A DNA stretch of 64,000 nt. Source: Eutreptiella sp. 'Long Island Sound 2002'. Its lineage: Eukaryota; Euglenozoa; Euglenophyceae; Eutreptiales; Eutreptiaceae. The notes beneath the pieces are model-generated. The model searched no databases. It worked only from the letters and a program-made list of their open reading frames with translations, and had not been told where the DNA came from. Below are positions 32,553 to 45,230 of this stretch, one piece after another. Within the stretch, counting starts at the first letter, position 1; each line of letters begins with the position of its first letter. The translations under genes and the position numbers were made by a program. The DNA is taken from positions 63,984,242 to 64,048,241 of the forward strand of contig OZ038381.1 of assembly GCA_964036045.1 (NCBI GenBank). Direction: 5' to 3'.

Positions 32553-34282
32553 CTAGTCAATCAAATCTTTTGCCGCACCCAACACTTTGAATTTCTCGGT
32601 CGCCATTGGGTCGGTCCTGTTCTTGTCCGGATGAAGAAGTAGAGATAAAGAGCGGTATTGCCCCTTTACTGCGGTTGCATCTTGGGCACCCAAGAAGTGC
32701 AAGGCATGTGCCTTTCGCCGGCGAAGACTGGTGTTCTCATCTGTGATCCTTGTGGACCACTCGGTGCCTTCTCTCTTCGTCAAAGCCAAATGATCCACCG
32801 GGGTACCGGCCGCTCGAGGACGTGACCGGGGGGGTTCGCCTGATGGTGCCGTTGAATCTTGGTGTGGTCGAGGGCGTTTGCGACTACCCCGTTGCTCGCT
32901 GCCCGTTGCACGTTGTCTCTTGGAATGTGGCCCGTTGCTTTGTTGGGATGTCCTTTTTCTTGAGGAGTGGTTGTCCTCGGAGTTGGTTGACTTTCCACGC
33001 CCTCCTTGGGGTGGATGTGGTTGCGAACGATATGGTGCTTGGCTTGGAGGTTGATGTCGTGCTCGCATAGTAGTTCTCCTGGACTTGGGAACCTTTCTCG
33101 AAGGTGTTGCTGTTGGTGTTGGTGGACTTGGGCGCCCAGATTTTTGCCTTGTGTTTGGGGTAGGCTTTGTGTTGGCACCTCCTTTTGACCTTGATGTTTC
33201 GGAGCGTTGAGGTTGACGGGTTTGTGATGGATCTGGACTATCCTGGTTGCTGCCTACCGTTGGGTGTGATGGCCCATGGTTGGTGCCTTGTGGAGGGCAG
33301 GTCCAATGGTGTTCGCTTGTGTGAGCATCCAATTCGGCATCGGTGACGTCAGGTAGGGCCCCACACTCCGTCATTGCCCAAATGACGGGTTCATCATACA
33401 TGGTCAAAGCATCCTGGTATGTGGCGTCTTGGAACGTATTCACTGCGGATCGCAACGTCGTGGAATCCACGGCAAACATCTGAAGGATGCTTGCACAATA
33501 TGCCAAGAACCATCGTGGGAGCTGCCCCGTCAACGTTTTGGCAGCGCACCATTGCATGGCGAGCATCACCACGCGGAACCCACAAGTATCGGAATCAGGT
33601 TGGGTTTCGTAATGGTGCCAGACGAAAGACCAGCCAAGTTTTTTCAACATGACTCGAAATAGAGCCCCACATTCCGACGAGGCGTCTTTGGAATCGTGAA
33701 TGACTAGCCTCTTGCAATCCACTTGGAGATTTGTGACCAACACATAGTGGACCCCTATTGTGGAATTTCGGGACGTTAGCAATAATGGTAACGCGCATTT
33801 TTCTGTACAAATGAGGCTTAGTGTAGGAGAATGTCGCATGAGTTGGGCCAACTGCATGTCGATGATAACGGGTTTCACCGAGGTGGTTCCTGGGGGCAAG
33901 AGAACTTCAAGGAGGCACTGGACTGCCGCACTGGACAACCACGCACATTCTGCAAGATGGACATTGTGCTCGATGGAATCATTTCTCGCCAAAATTCAAT
34001 GCTGAAGTGGCAATTACGTGCATCCAAATGGGGGTAGTCACCAATGGAGGACGGAGGCGGAGCCACATGCGATGTAGTCGGGTACCGTTTGGGTGGACCC
34101 TCAATGTGGTCTTGCTTTCGAAGAATGCGCTCCCGGAAAACAGCCTTTGTACCACAAGTTGATAGTCCATGAGCCGCACACAAGGTCCGCAACTGAACAA
34201 CGGACATTTGGCTCAAGACATCGGCACTAAAGACACGTGGCTTGTTGTTGCCATCTAACAACTGCACTCCAACGTTTGGTTG
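32553..34282 (-). pseudogene. C-terminal extension of the Helitron protein: SAP, Ulp1-like protease and J domain
   Basis: This region is in frame with the helicase ORF across a single TAG (34,283-34,285), and its open frame has no ATG at the start, so it is probably the end of the same polyprotein. Residues from about 34,225 form a SAP motif (LSQMSVVQLRTLCAAHGLS). A frameshift near 34,000 leads into WLSSAAVQCLLEVL, then VHYVLV (His), IHDSKD (Asp), and QPDSDTCGFRV (Gln and Cys). That is the His-Asp-Gln-Cys order of C48/Ulp1 SUMO-type proteases. A 200-residue Arg/Ser/Pro-rich region follows, then a J domain with HPDKN near 32,620 ending at the stop. SAP binds DNA and J domains recruit HSP70 in known proteins. 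The combination is unusual. Confidence 0.65.
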
Positions 34283-36671
34283 CTAAGATGTGCCATGAGG
34301 CCGTCCGCGCATACGTGGATGCTCCGTTCCGTCCTCATTGAGGTCGTCAATGTCCAATGACAACTTGTCTCCTTGTAATTGTCTATCAATGTAAGACCAC
34401 CATGGAAATGACACATACTGCAAGATGAGCAACATGTTCACTTTTAAAATGCGGGCATCCAAATTTTGGGGGAAATGAGATTTGGTGTGCCATGAGCGGC
34501 ATACACACATGATCCCGGCAATGAGAGTGGATGTGAAAGTTCTACGTGGGTAAGGCGGAATGTGTTGAACGGGTTTGGGTGCCAAACCATTTGTTGCCAC
34601 AAACCAATTCCACAGCCGCACGTAGTAGGGGTCCACAAGGAATGCCTCACGGCGATAGTTCAGGATATATAGACCTTGCAGGGACCGTGCCCGTGACAAT
34701 GCAACATACGCGTGTGCTGTGGCAAAGAAGGTTGCCATATCAATCCACACAATCTGGTACGAGCAGCCTTGCGATCCGTGAACAGTACATGCATAGCCTG
34801 CGAGCATCGGAAATTGTAGTATTTTGACTTGCACGGATGGTCCGTACACGGGGATTATTTGTTGGAACCGACAAATAGGGTACTCCCTAGTGCGACCAAT
34901 GGGGCACACAACGATAACATCATTGGACCATCGCTTGATAACAACCATTGTTGAGTTCACCAAACGAATCTGAATACTAACGTTGCGAATTAGCCGGGCT
35001 CGCATACCGGCGGCCACGAAAACCTGTTGTGGGAGCACGCGGCGATTGCGAGAATTGATGTAGTCGCTCATGGCTTGATTGGTAGGAGCACCACCCATGT
35101 CCACATAGGTGGCATTGAAGGTCACAATATTAGATCCCAATTGTGCCATGAAGTGTTCGTTCCACCGATGCATAGCATTCCTGCGTCCCACTAGCATGGG
35201 GGCATCTTCGAGGTCTTGAAGCGAAACATCATTGTTTGGAGCGATGCGTTGCTGTAGGGTGAGATGATCATCATCTGTTTCCTCCCCAATGCGTACACGA
35301 TTGAGCAGGTCAATGAATTGTCCATCGTCTTGGCGCATGACCTCAATCAACACAAACGGCACAAAATGGTTCCGGAAGAGGGCACTATCGAAGATGTCGA
35401 GATCAACAGCGGGAAGCTGCAATGGGTCGCCAACAAGAAGCATTGTAATTCCTCCGAAAGGATTGCGCTTGTCCCGGCGCACCTTGTATAGTATGTCATT
35501 CAACGTGTGGAGGAGCTTGTTCGACAAAAGCGAGAACTCATCCACAATAATCATGTCAGCATTACGAATCATCCACCAAAAAATTTGTTCCCTCTTTGAT
35601 TTGCCAATCAAGGTCCAATGACAATGAAAACAAGCTGTGGATGGTGCGGCCACCAACGTTGAGCGCTGCCACGCCACTAGCACCGCACACAAGTATTGAA
35701 AATCCACATGCGCGTAGCTTGGCAATCAATAAACGGACGACATGAGACTTCCCAGTTCCTGCAACTCCTGTGAGAATGGCACACAACTGAGGTCGGCTAC
35801 CCGCAGTGCTAGCCCGACAATGTGTCGATATATCTAGTACATCCTTGGGTTGTTGTTGTTGAAAGTGTGCCACAAAGATTTCAAAAACCATGCGTTGCCA
35901 ATGATTTAGGGCATTCACCAAGGTATCGGCAGCTCCGGGGTCATCGGCATTCATAAACGCCTTCAACTCCTCAGCCAATTGGGGATCCATTTCCGCCTCA
36001 TCAGCAACCACTGGTTCATCCTCACCGGCCCGATGCTTGTCGAGCTCATCCAAATCGGACATATAATCGTTGAAGAAGGCTGCGTCGATTATGTCCTCAG
36101 CTCGAAGGACTTCTGCAAGAAGACGCAACCGCTCAACGGAGTAACCTCGAGCCTGGGCGTTGTTCAGTGTTTCCCGTGCCTCTTCCTCATATCCTCGGAA
36201 TAGCCCACGAAGGATACACTCCTCCATGTAGGTTTTCGACACATTGTCCTTCGAAAAGAATCGCTGTTCGTGGTCTTCTTTCGTGAAGGGCCGGGAGAGG
36301 AGAATCTTTTGTAAGAAATACTTTTCGGCGTCCTCACCGTACGGAAGGTAGAAATTCCACCTTGGAATGGCAGTGCGCCGGCGCAATCTCCACTTATTGC
36401 CCATGTTGTCTTTAATTTCTCGCTCCATGCGCTCTGGAGGGGACGGCCACCAGTATGGGCGCTCCTTGCCATTGTCAGGAGGATCGGCTTTATACCGATC
36501 ACCGTCTACTGTGTCGTCGGAATCACTAGACAGAGATTCGTTTGCCATATCCTTTGCCGGATTGCTTGCCAAGGCGCTGGCGTCTGCGGGATTGCGCTGT
36601 GTACGACGGTAATATCGGTAGAAGTCAGGGTACTTCAGTTGCAAACCGTCCGGAAGCTCCAAATAGAAATC
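34283..36671 (-). pseudogene. Helitron helicase domain (PIF1-like), one frameshift
   Basis: It continues the Rep frame after a single TAA (36,672-36,674). An acidic N-terminal region precedes LTGVAGTGKSHVVRLL (Walker A, near 35,750) and GASGVAALNVGGRTIHS (motif Ia). A one-base indel in an A/T homopolymer near 35,583 shifts the frame. Then come IIVDEFSLLS (motif II), LLVGDPLQLPAV (motif III), YACTVHGSQGCS (motif V) and YVALSRARSLQGLYI (motif VI). These are PIF1-family hallmarks found in Helitron RepHel proteins, where the helicase unwinds DNA 5' to 3' during rolling-circle transposition. Confidence 0.8.
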
Positions 36672-38591
36672 TTACCTATCTAGGTACCAAACATCTGTAG
36701 ACGCGTCATCCTCCGGTAGGTGTTTGCGGCGTTTCAAGCGCCCCAACTTAGGCCATGGATCCGTTGGAATCCATACAACCTCTCTACTACCCCTACACTG
36801 ATGAATGCCGAGCAGCATCATTCCATTCTCCATGCGTCCCAAAGAACGTAGCTTCAGCAAGCGCTCAACGTCAGTGGCATTTGGTGACAGGTGCATTGGG
36901 ACATTCAATGATTTTGCAGCTTTGGTGAGATATTTCGCAAGGTACAACTTCCACCCCAAAGTTGTGATCCGCTGCACATTGTTGTGGCATTGCAAACGTA
37001 CTAGAAGACGACGATTGTGAGGTACCACACAAGCATCTTCTTGTTCCTGTCGGCGGTACAATAGGCGTACACCCTTAGTGTCCAACTCCTCCATATGTTG
37101 GGGAACCGTAAACGGATACCCCGACTTGCAGCCGGTAGATACGCGCCCTTGGCCAATGTTGAAACATTTGTCTGGGTAACACTGGTGCACCATATTGCAC
37201 TCCTTGTATAAACTCCGTAGATATGAAGTGAATTCCGGATCATAGCCATCACTTTCGCGGGGCATTGTAGCGCAGATGACATCATCCGGGATTGAATATG
37301 GTTGGCACCAAACAACACCATGCAGGTGCACTCGGCCGCGCTCTTGATATTCAAAGCGGAACCAATAATCGCGAACCGTTCCAAATGGACCTCTCTTGCC
37401 AATCGCTAAGAACTCACACTTGAAGATCTCGACCCGCTTATGAAATGCAACGCATGCCTCCATATCGTACCCGTCTTGAATTGGCTTGGTGGGCCTTGTG
37501 CCCTCCGGATATTGTCCAGGCCACACCGCACCTGCGCGACATCCCTTTTGAACTGCAGCTTGCAAATCAGCCCAATTGTCATTCATTGTCCAAGTAATGA
37601 ATAGGTCTGCTTTTCCAAGCTCGCGGCTCATTGCAGTGAGGTCAAGATGCCGTGAGGCCCAATAGGATCGTGTCCCAACTAGCTTGGATGGGACATAAGT
37701 TCCATATCGATAGTATGGGTTGAGTTCCGCGGTACCTTGATCAACCCCTTCGCTTGCCAAATTCCGATTCATGGAGTCAACACCATCGTGGTATGAAGCA
37801 CGGGCCTTCTTATCTTCGTGTGCGGGGCGTGCTGATGATTGGCTTGGTTGGCTTGGGGACTGTGTGGATGATTCGGCACCTGGACAGGGAGTTGATTGGC
37901 TCGGCTGACTGGGTGATTGAGTGGATTGCGAAGAAGACTGTGCGTGATGTGATGAGTGTCGCTTTGGAGGGGGCTTGGGTCCTGCGGAGCTTTTAGCAGG
38001 ACGCAGATGTTCCGCAGTGATATCCTCTGCGCGATCACCACGTTGCGCTTTGAAATTTTGCTGGTTCCAAATAAGTTGATTCTTCATCTCTTTACTCACT
38101 TGGAAGAAGGACCACCATCGGTCACGGCGCCAGCGCTCATCAAATGCAAGATACCGGCTACGGTAATACGCCGCACATCCAATGCCACACCCAACCTTGT
38201 ATCCACCAACTCCACCAGGATACAAATCCGGCCAAACGCACGGTTCCAATTGGGGATCGTTGAAATGCAAATACGTGTCGTTCGCCAATGATTGTGCTGC
38301 AGCGGTAACGGTCCCCCCTGCACGTTGAAATGGTGCTTGATGCATGAATCCCACTCTGTCTTGGTGAGGGGCAAAATCGGGAATGATGTTCCGCGGTGCA
38401 TCACACTCCACTGCCCAAGCCACATACTCGTCTTGTAGATGGTACTCCAGGCGTTTCCCGTACTTATCCTCAAAAAAACGTTGTGTCAACGTCCCCATTG
38501 TAGAAGCTGCATTCTGTAGGTAGCGGTACAATGTTTCATAATGCGCCAAAAACCGGGAATAAAAGGGGTGAATTTTCTTTAGCAACAGCAA
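36672..38591 (-). pseudogene. Helitron Rep endonuclease domain (HUH, Y2)
   Basis: Contains the Helitron N-terminal helicase-like domain: LFITWTMNDNWADLQ, GTVRDYWFRFEYQERGRVHL with the HLH (HUH metal site, about residue 421), and YLAKYLTK (paired Tyr nucleophiles, about residue 548). HUH endonucleases nick and join DNA ends for rolling-circle transfer. A Ser/Gln/Pro repeat-rich insert (about residues 215-265) precedes the Rep core. Upstream it overlaps the previous frame by 13 bases, and downstream a TAA separates it from the helicase; both look like damage to one long RepHel ORF. A C-to-T change of CAA would explain the TAA. Confidence 0.85.
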
Positions 38592-40048
38592 TGCTTGGTG
38601 AATTGCCGCGTGTTTTGGGCACTATCCTTCGGCTTTTGATAATCGCGCAGCTCATCTTCTTTCATGGTCATAAACCCATATAGTGCATTATAATGCTGGC
38701 TAGGCTTGCGGCCCACACCAACGGTCCCAATAGCATGGTGCCATTGTCGATGACGCAGATCCACGTGCTTAAGGGTATTTGAATACAAAGCACCCAACGC
38801 AATTTGCCGTTTTTGATATTCGGTGAGATTCGCAAGTTTGGTCGGCACCCTGTAATGTGTCGTGCCATCTAATTCGTACCCATAATTTATAGGATCGTAC
38901 TTGGCTCGATACTTGCTGCAAACGAGGCATGCATACATACGATGTGGCGAATGCCACACCGGCGTATCATACACTTTGAAGGCGCCAATACTCGTGGGAT
39001 GCAACCGAGGCGGAACGCGAAAAGGTGGTCCTTTGTATTGTACATAGTTGGCAAACAAGTCATTTCGGAACTCGAAGATCGCACTAGTAATCACATCTGT
39101 GGGTGGCACCCCAAAGAGGTTGGTGGTACGGACTGCACTATCATCTCGGGAAACAAGAAACTTGTGCGCACCAACCGGGCCCCAAAGTAGTTGACCACAT
39201 CGATGGCAAAGGGCATCGAACAGTGGCGAGTACAAAACATCCAAACCATCAAGCCAATACTCTCGGACAGATTTCAAAGAAATGTGAGATGGCGGCTTGT
39301 GTTTCCGGCTGAAAAGCTCTTTCTTAGCGGCACCAACGACCCCCCTCGATCGAGGATGTGAAGCTTTCGCATGTTGCTTCTCCGGTGTATTGGCGTGTCC
39401 ACCGACAATGCCCTTGTCGCGTTGCGACTCTGGCGTGTTCCTTGTACCTCCAGTAGAACCCTTGGCGGCTTGCGCTTGCGGCGTGTTCTTGGTACCTCCA
39501 GTAGAACCCTTGGCAGCTTGTGCCGCAGAGGTGTTCCTTGCACCCTTGGTAGCTTGTGCCGCAGAGGTGTTCCTTGCACCCTTGGCAGCTTGTGCCGCAG
39601 AGGTGTTCCTTGCACCCTTGGCAGCTTGTGCCGCAGAGGTGTTCGTTGTACCTCCAGTAGAACCCTTGGCAGCTTGTGCCGCAGAGGTGTTCCTTGCACC
39701 CTTGGCAGCTTGTGCCGCAGAGGTGTTCCTTGTACCTCCAGTAGAACCCTTGGCAGCTTGTGCCGCAGAGGTGTTCCTTGCACCCTTGGCAGCTTGTGCT
39801 TGTGAGGTGTTCCTTGCACCCTTGGCGGCTTGCGCTTGTGCCGTGTTAAGACTTGCCATGGATGATGACTGCAGTCCACGCTTCGCTCGCTTGTTCAACC
39901 GCTTCATGAGAGTGTGCCGCATACTAGCATGGTGACGGCGAATGGTTGGTGGCGCAATTTGGGGGTGCTGCACAATGAAGTCCCCAACATCGAAGTCTAC
40001 GTCGGCTTCCAAACATTGTTGCAACTCTTGTTCCCAGCGATTGGACAT
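38579..40048 (-). pseudogene. N-terminal part of the Helitron protein, with AQAAKGARNTS repeats
   Basis: The start at MSNRWEQ (40,048) lies inside leader hairpin d. After about 60 residues comes a run of roughly 12-residue AQAAKGARNTSA repeats (DNA 39,390-39,860), then a region with CHRCGQLLWG and YACLVCSKY (two Cys pairs) and GTTHYRVPTKLANLTEYQKR, an organisation like the Cys-rich segment before Rep in animal and algal Helitrons. It stops in KHCCC 13 bases past the next start; the Rep frame continues with a one-base shift. It is probably the front of a single polyprotein. Confidence 0.65.
39390..39860 (-). repeat. Coding tandem repeat within the Helitron N-terminus
   Basis: Units of 33-36 bases encode AQAAKGARNTSA, some with a GSTGG insert from a GGTACCTCCAGTAGAACC block. 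About 13 units. Lys-rich and low in complexity, it may be a flexible DNA-binding linker. Confidence 0.8.
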
Positions 40049-40099
40049 GGAGAGTATGAACGTAACTCGGCCAAGAGTACACGTATATTCCAAATCCAA
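40041..40099 (-). promoter_or_regulatory. Leader hairpin, copy d (spans the Helitron start codon)
   Basis: Inner stem ACGTGTACTC / GAGTTACGT, loop TTGGCC. Outer arms TTGGA..GGA / TCC..TCCAA pair, and the ATG (40,046-40,048) sits in the internal loop between TCC and TCCAA. Confidence 0.75.
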
Positions 40100-40249
40100 C
40101 CGCGAAGAACAGAGCACACAATGAAAGAAAAGGGTCCTGTAGCAGAAGAAGTAGAGGGAAATGCAAATGTATTGGTACAATGCACATCTCACAACGCAGC
40201 ACCACAGTACCCATGTTCCATGTCCCATTTCCCACTATCCCATGCCATG

Positions 40250-40500
40250 ATACCACAATCATGACCATGATGCCACAATCATGACCTACATGGTGTCACA
40301 CTCATTACCTATTATGCTCGCCAGGGTCCCATGTCCCTTGTCCCAAAATCCCATGATCCATCAATCATTACGTACATGATGCCCATTACCTATTATGCTC
40401 GCCATGGTCCCATGTCCCTTGTCCCAAAATCCCATGATCCACCAATCATTACCTACATGATGCCGCAATCATTACTTACTATGGTCCCCTGTCCCGGCTT
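40250..40500. repeat. Imperfect short repeats 5' of the Helitron gene
   Basis: Two near-identical blocks of about 90 bases contain CCCATGTCCCTTGTCCCAAA and ATTACCTATTATGCTCGCCA, plus shorter ACCATGATGCCACAATC units. No gene. Confidence 0.7.
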
Positions 40501-40532
40501 CTAAACATTATTGCAACCCTTGTTACCAGCAA

Positions 40533-40596
40533 TTGGATTCGTCATGGAGGGTATGAACGTAACTCGATTAAGAGTACACGTATACTCCAAATCCAA
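40533..40596 (-). promoter_or_regulatory. Leader hairpin, copy e (in a partial duplicate of the Helitron 5' end)
   Basis: Inner stem ACGTGTACTC / GAGTTACGT, loop TTAATC; outer TTGGATT / AATCCAA and GTAT / ATAC. The stretch 40,500-40,650 duplicates 40,000-40,155, but its reading frame stops after about 14 codons. Confidence 0.75.
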
Positions 40597-40689
40597 CCGC
40601 GCAGAACAGAGCACACAATGAAAGAGAAGGGTCCTGCAGCAGAAGAGGTAGAGGGAAAAAGTAACTAGGCTCTAGGATAGCCACCATAC

Positions 40690-42838
40690 CATACCATCAG
40701 CAAGCAACAAACGACTTTTGTATAGCGCCTCGTCTTGCGGAATCTGGCGCTCACAGCATGGATGGTTTGATCACCCCGGACTTTTCGATGAAAGAACCTA
40801 GTGCACAAGTTCAGCACGCAACAAACGACTTTTGTATAGCGCCTCGTCTTGCGGAATGTGGCGCTCACAGCATGGACGGTTTGATCACCCCGGACTTTTT
40901 CATGAAAGAACCTAGTGCACAAGTTCAGCACGCAACAAACGACTTTTGTATAGCGCCTCGTCTTGCGGAATCTGGCGCTCATAGCATGGAGGATTTGATC
41001 ACCCCGGACTTTTCGATGAAAGAACCTAGTGCAGAAGTTCAGCACGCAACAAACGACTTTTGTATAGCGCCTCGTCTTGCGGAATCTGGCGCTCACAGCA
41101 TGGACGGTTTGATCACCCCGGACTTTTTGATGAAAGAACCTAGTGCACAAGTTCAGCACGCAAGAAACGACTTTTGTATAGCGCCTCGTCTTGCGGAATC
41201 TGGCGCTCCTAGCATGGAGGATTTGATCACCCTGAACTTTTCGATGAAAGAACCTAGTGCACAAGTTCAGCACGCAACAAACGACTTTTGTATAGCGCCT
41301 CGTCTTGCGGAATGTGGCGCTCACAGCATGGATGGTTTGATCACCCCGGAATTTTCGATGAAAGAACCTAGTGCACAAGTTCAGCACGCAACAAACGTCT
41401 TTTGTATAGCGCCTCGTCTTGCGGAATCTGGCGCTCATAGCATGGAGGGTTTGATCACCCCGGACTTTTTGAAGAAAGAACCTAGTGCACAAGTTCAGCA
41501 CGCAACAAATGAGTTTTGTATAGCGCCTCGTCTTGCGGAATGTGGCGCTCATAGCATGGAGGATTTGATCACCCCGGACTTTTCGATGAAAGAACCCAGT
41601 GCACAAATTCAGCACGCAACAAACGACTTTTGTATAGCGCCTCGTCTTGCGGAATCTGGCGCTCACAGCATGGACGGTTTGATCACCCCGGACTTTTCGT
41701 TCAAAGAACCTAGTGCACAAGTTCAGCACGCAACAAACGACTTTTGTATAGCGCCTCGTCTTGCGGAATCTGGCGCTCATAGCATGGAGGGTTTGATCAC
41801 CCCGGACTTTTTGATGAAAGAACCTAGTGCACAAGTTCAGCACGCAACAAACGACTTTTGTATAGCGCCTCGTCTTGCGGAATCTGGCGCTCATAGCATG
41901 GAGGATTTGATCAACCTGAACTTTTCGATGAAAGAACCTAGTGCAGAAGTTCAGCACGCAACAAACGACTTTTGTATAGCGCCTCGTCTTGCGGAATCTG
42001 GCGCTCATAGCATGGAGGATCTGATCACCCTGAACTTTTCGATGAAAGAACCTAGTGCACAAGTTCAACACGCAACAAACGACTTTTGTATAGCGCCTCG
42101 TCTTGCGGAATGTGGCGCTCACAGCATGGACGGTTTGATCACCCCGGACTTTTTGATGAAAGAACCTAGTGCACAAGTTCAGCACGCAACAAACGACTTT
42201 TGTATAGCGCCTCGTCTTGCGGAATCTGGCGCTCATAGCATGGAGGATTTGATCACCCCGGACTTTTCGATGAAAGAACCCAGTGCACAAATTCAGCACG
42301 CAACAAACGACTTTTGTATAGCGCCTCGTCTTGCGGAATCTGGCGCTCACAGCATGGACGGTTTGATCACCCCGGACTTTTTGATGAAAGAACCTAGTGC
42401 ACAAGTTCAGCACGCAACAAACGACTTTTGTATAGCGCCTCGTCTTGCGGAATCTGGCGCTCATAGCATGGAGGATTTGATCACCCCGGACTTTTCGATG
42501 AAAGAACCCAGTGCACAAATTCGGCACGCAACAAACGACTTTTGTATAGCGCCTCGTCTTGCGGAATCTGGCGCTCACAGCATGGATGGTTTGATCACCC
42601 CGGACTTTTTGATGAAAGAACCTAGTGCACAAGTTCAGCACGCAACAAACGACTTTTGTATAGCGCCTCGTCTTGCGGAATCTGGCGCTCATAGCATGGA
42701 GGATTTCATCACCTTGAACTTTTCGATGAAAGAACCTAGTGCACAAGTTCAGCACGAAACAAACGACTTTTGTATAGCGCCCCGTCTTGCGGAATCTGGC
42801 GCTCACAGCATGGATGGTTTGATCACCCCGGACTTTTT
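40690..42838. repeat. 114-bp satellite, 18-19 copies, open in frame on both strands
   Basis: Each unit contains GACTTTTGTATAGCGCCTCG, TCTTGCGGAA, GGCGCTCA and GTTTGATCACCCCGGACTTT. Because 114 is a multiple of 3, a plus frame of 741 codons and a minus frame of 730 codons both stay open. The second half alternates two variants, giving a roughly 228-bp higher-order unit. Coding on either strand is unproven. The array ends abruptly inside element E at 42,838. Confidence 0.9.
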
Positions 42839-43795
42839 GATGGTTGCCATTTTCCATGGGCCAAAATGCATCACCACGGGCTCAAAATGGGCTAAAAACA
42901 CTTGTTTGAGCATCCAAAATGGTCTAGGATCACTTTTGGAAAAACGCGTTTCGGACCCATTTTTGACGCATTTTTGGTGTTGAAACGGCCCATTTTCAAG
43001 GCATTTTGGGATTTTTCGTGGCCCAAAACGCGCCACCACGGGCTCAAAACGCGCCAAAACATGTGTTTGAGCATCCCAAGTGGTCCGGGAACAACTTTGG
43101 AAAAAATGATTTTTTTCGCCCCGGGGACCCTGGTGGACCCACTGTTGGCCCCCGCCGTGCGCGGGCCGGGCTGCCCTCCAACTGCACCAAGTGACCACTA
43201 GTACGGGGGTCTACGCATCTCGTTGGGCCATTCCGAGGGGTGGAAACCACAAAAAGTGGGGGTTTGCGGGTGGACTAGGTGCCCTCGGAATCGGATTTTG
43301 AGCCACGTAGCCCAAGATACGGCCCGTGCTTGGTTTCGGGGGGTTGGTGCATATTGCGCCGGTTTTGGGGCTTTTTGGCACCTTTTTGGGCCGTTTCTCG
43401 GACATATCGTGGAGATGAAGGGCACTAGAGGGCTCTTTGACACGGTGAAGTCAAGCCGCACGTGGAGTGTGGCCAGCGTTTTCCTTTGTTTGGCCGTTTT
43501 GACTAGGTTCGGGGGCCGTTTTGGGCCAAAAAAGGCTATTTTGGGGCACAAAATAGCGCAGATTTGAGAGGGCACCTCCCGACTTGGCGCCACCGCCCCG
43601 GGCCGCCACTGGTGAGTTTTTGGCTCAAAACTTGGATTTGGCAAGGCCATCACCTAGGCTCCAAGATGGCTACATGGGCAAATGATCCGAAGCGTTGGGA
43701 CGGAGCAATGGCCAAAACGGCAAGGAGACGTGTTGTTGCTTGTTGCTTGTTGTTGTTGCTTGCTTGTTAGCTAAATTTAAGGGGAGAGGGGTGTA
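42839..43795 (+). mobile_element. Non-coding element E, copy 3 (5'-truncated by the satellite)
   Basis: It matches 17,480-18,435 in the same orientation and ends GGGGAGAGGGGTGTA directly before (AT)n. Confidence 0.65.
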
Positions 43796-43796
43796 G

Positions 43797-44570
<774 letters not shown>

Positions 44571-44607
44571 TGGGATGTGTTGTTCTAGGGCGTGGTGCGG
44601 AACCCCC
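44571..44607. repeat. Left terminal repeat of the unknown element in gene C (unit 3)
   Basis: TGGGATGT, then CTAGGGCGTGGTGCGGAACC. It is followed by the conserved O-upstream spacer, 44,608-45,230. Confidence 0.6.
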
Positions 44608-45230
44608 CCAATTTTGGGTGTTGTTAATATGGTTGGAACCCGGAATTTGAGATGTTACATGGGTGCACTATGATGCAACAATGTGCCTTGCATGTCTCCT
44701 TTGCTCCGTATTGCCCGTTTTGCACTTTTTGCTATTTGGTCTTTGTGTGCTCTAACTAGTTAGAACGGGGTTAGAACGGGGTTGGAGCACTAGTTATCCG
44801 TGGGTTATCGCGCGATAACCTATGTACCCTTCGTGAACCGGCTGTTTGAATCCGAGATTCACGGTACCGTGAATTTCACCCATTTTTGCCGTGTTTTGCT
44901 CGTAACTTGGTGTCGTCGTGTGCTTTTGTCGTGCTATCTTCGCCCAATGTAAGATCCAACAAATGTGTGCAATTTACAGTTTTGAAGTAGCCGCATGGTT
45001 CAACCCATTTGGTGAGATTCGCGTGAATGTGAAATTCAAGCACCCAAATTCACGCATCAATTCACGCTAGATTCGCAGATTCACAAGAATGTGAAATTCG
45101 CACGAATTTCGTACGAATTCGTACGAATTCGTACGAATTTCGTACGAATTCACCCTCGTTTCCACTGTTTCGCTTTCTCACAGCTCTCCAACTCTCTTTG
45201 CATTCTCTTTTGAGAATGTCTTAGCAGACT

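Noticed and set aside
35562-35725. Programmed frameshift between the two halves of the PIF1 domain
   Set aside because: The shift lies in a plain A/T homopolymer inside a conserved domain of an already damaged element; simple mutation is enough.
42839-43795. Protein-coding potential of element E (frames with repeated LDHLGCSNKCF-like segments)
   Set aside because: Frames follow the 160-bp repeats on both strands, have no recognisable domain and are not conserved in frame among the copies.
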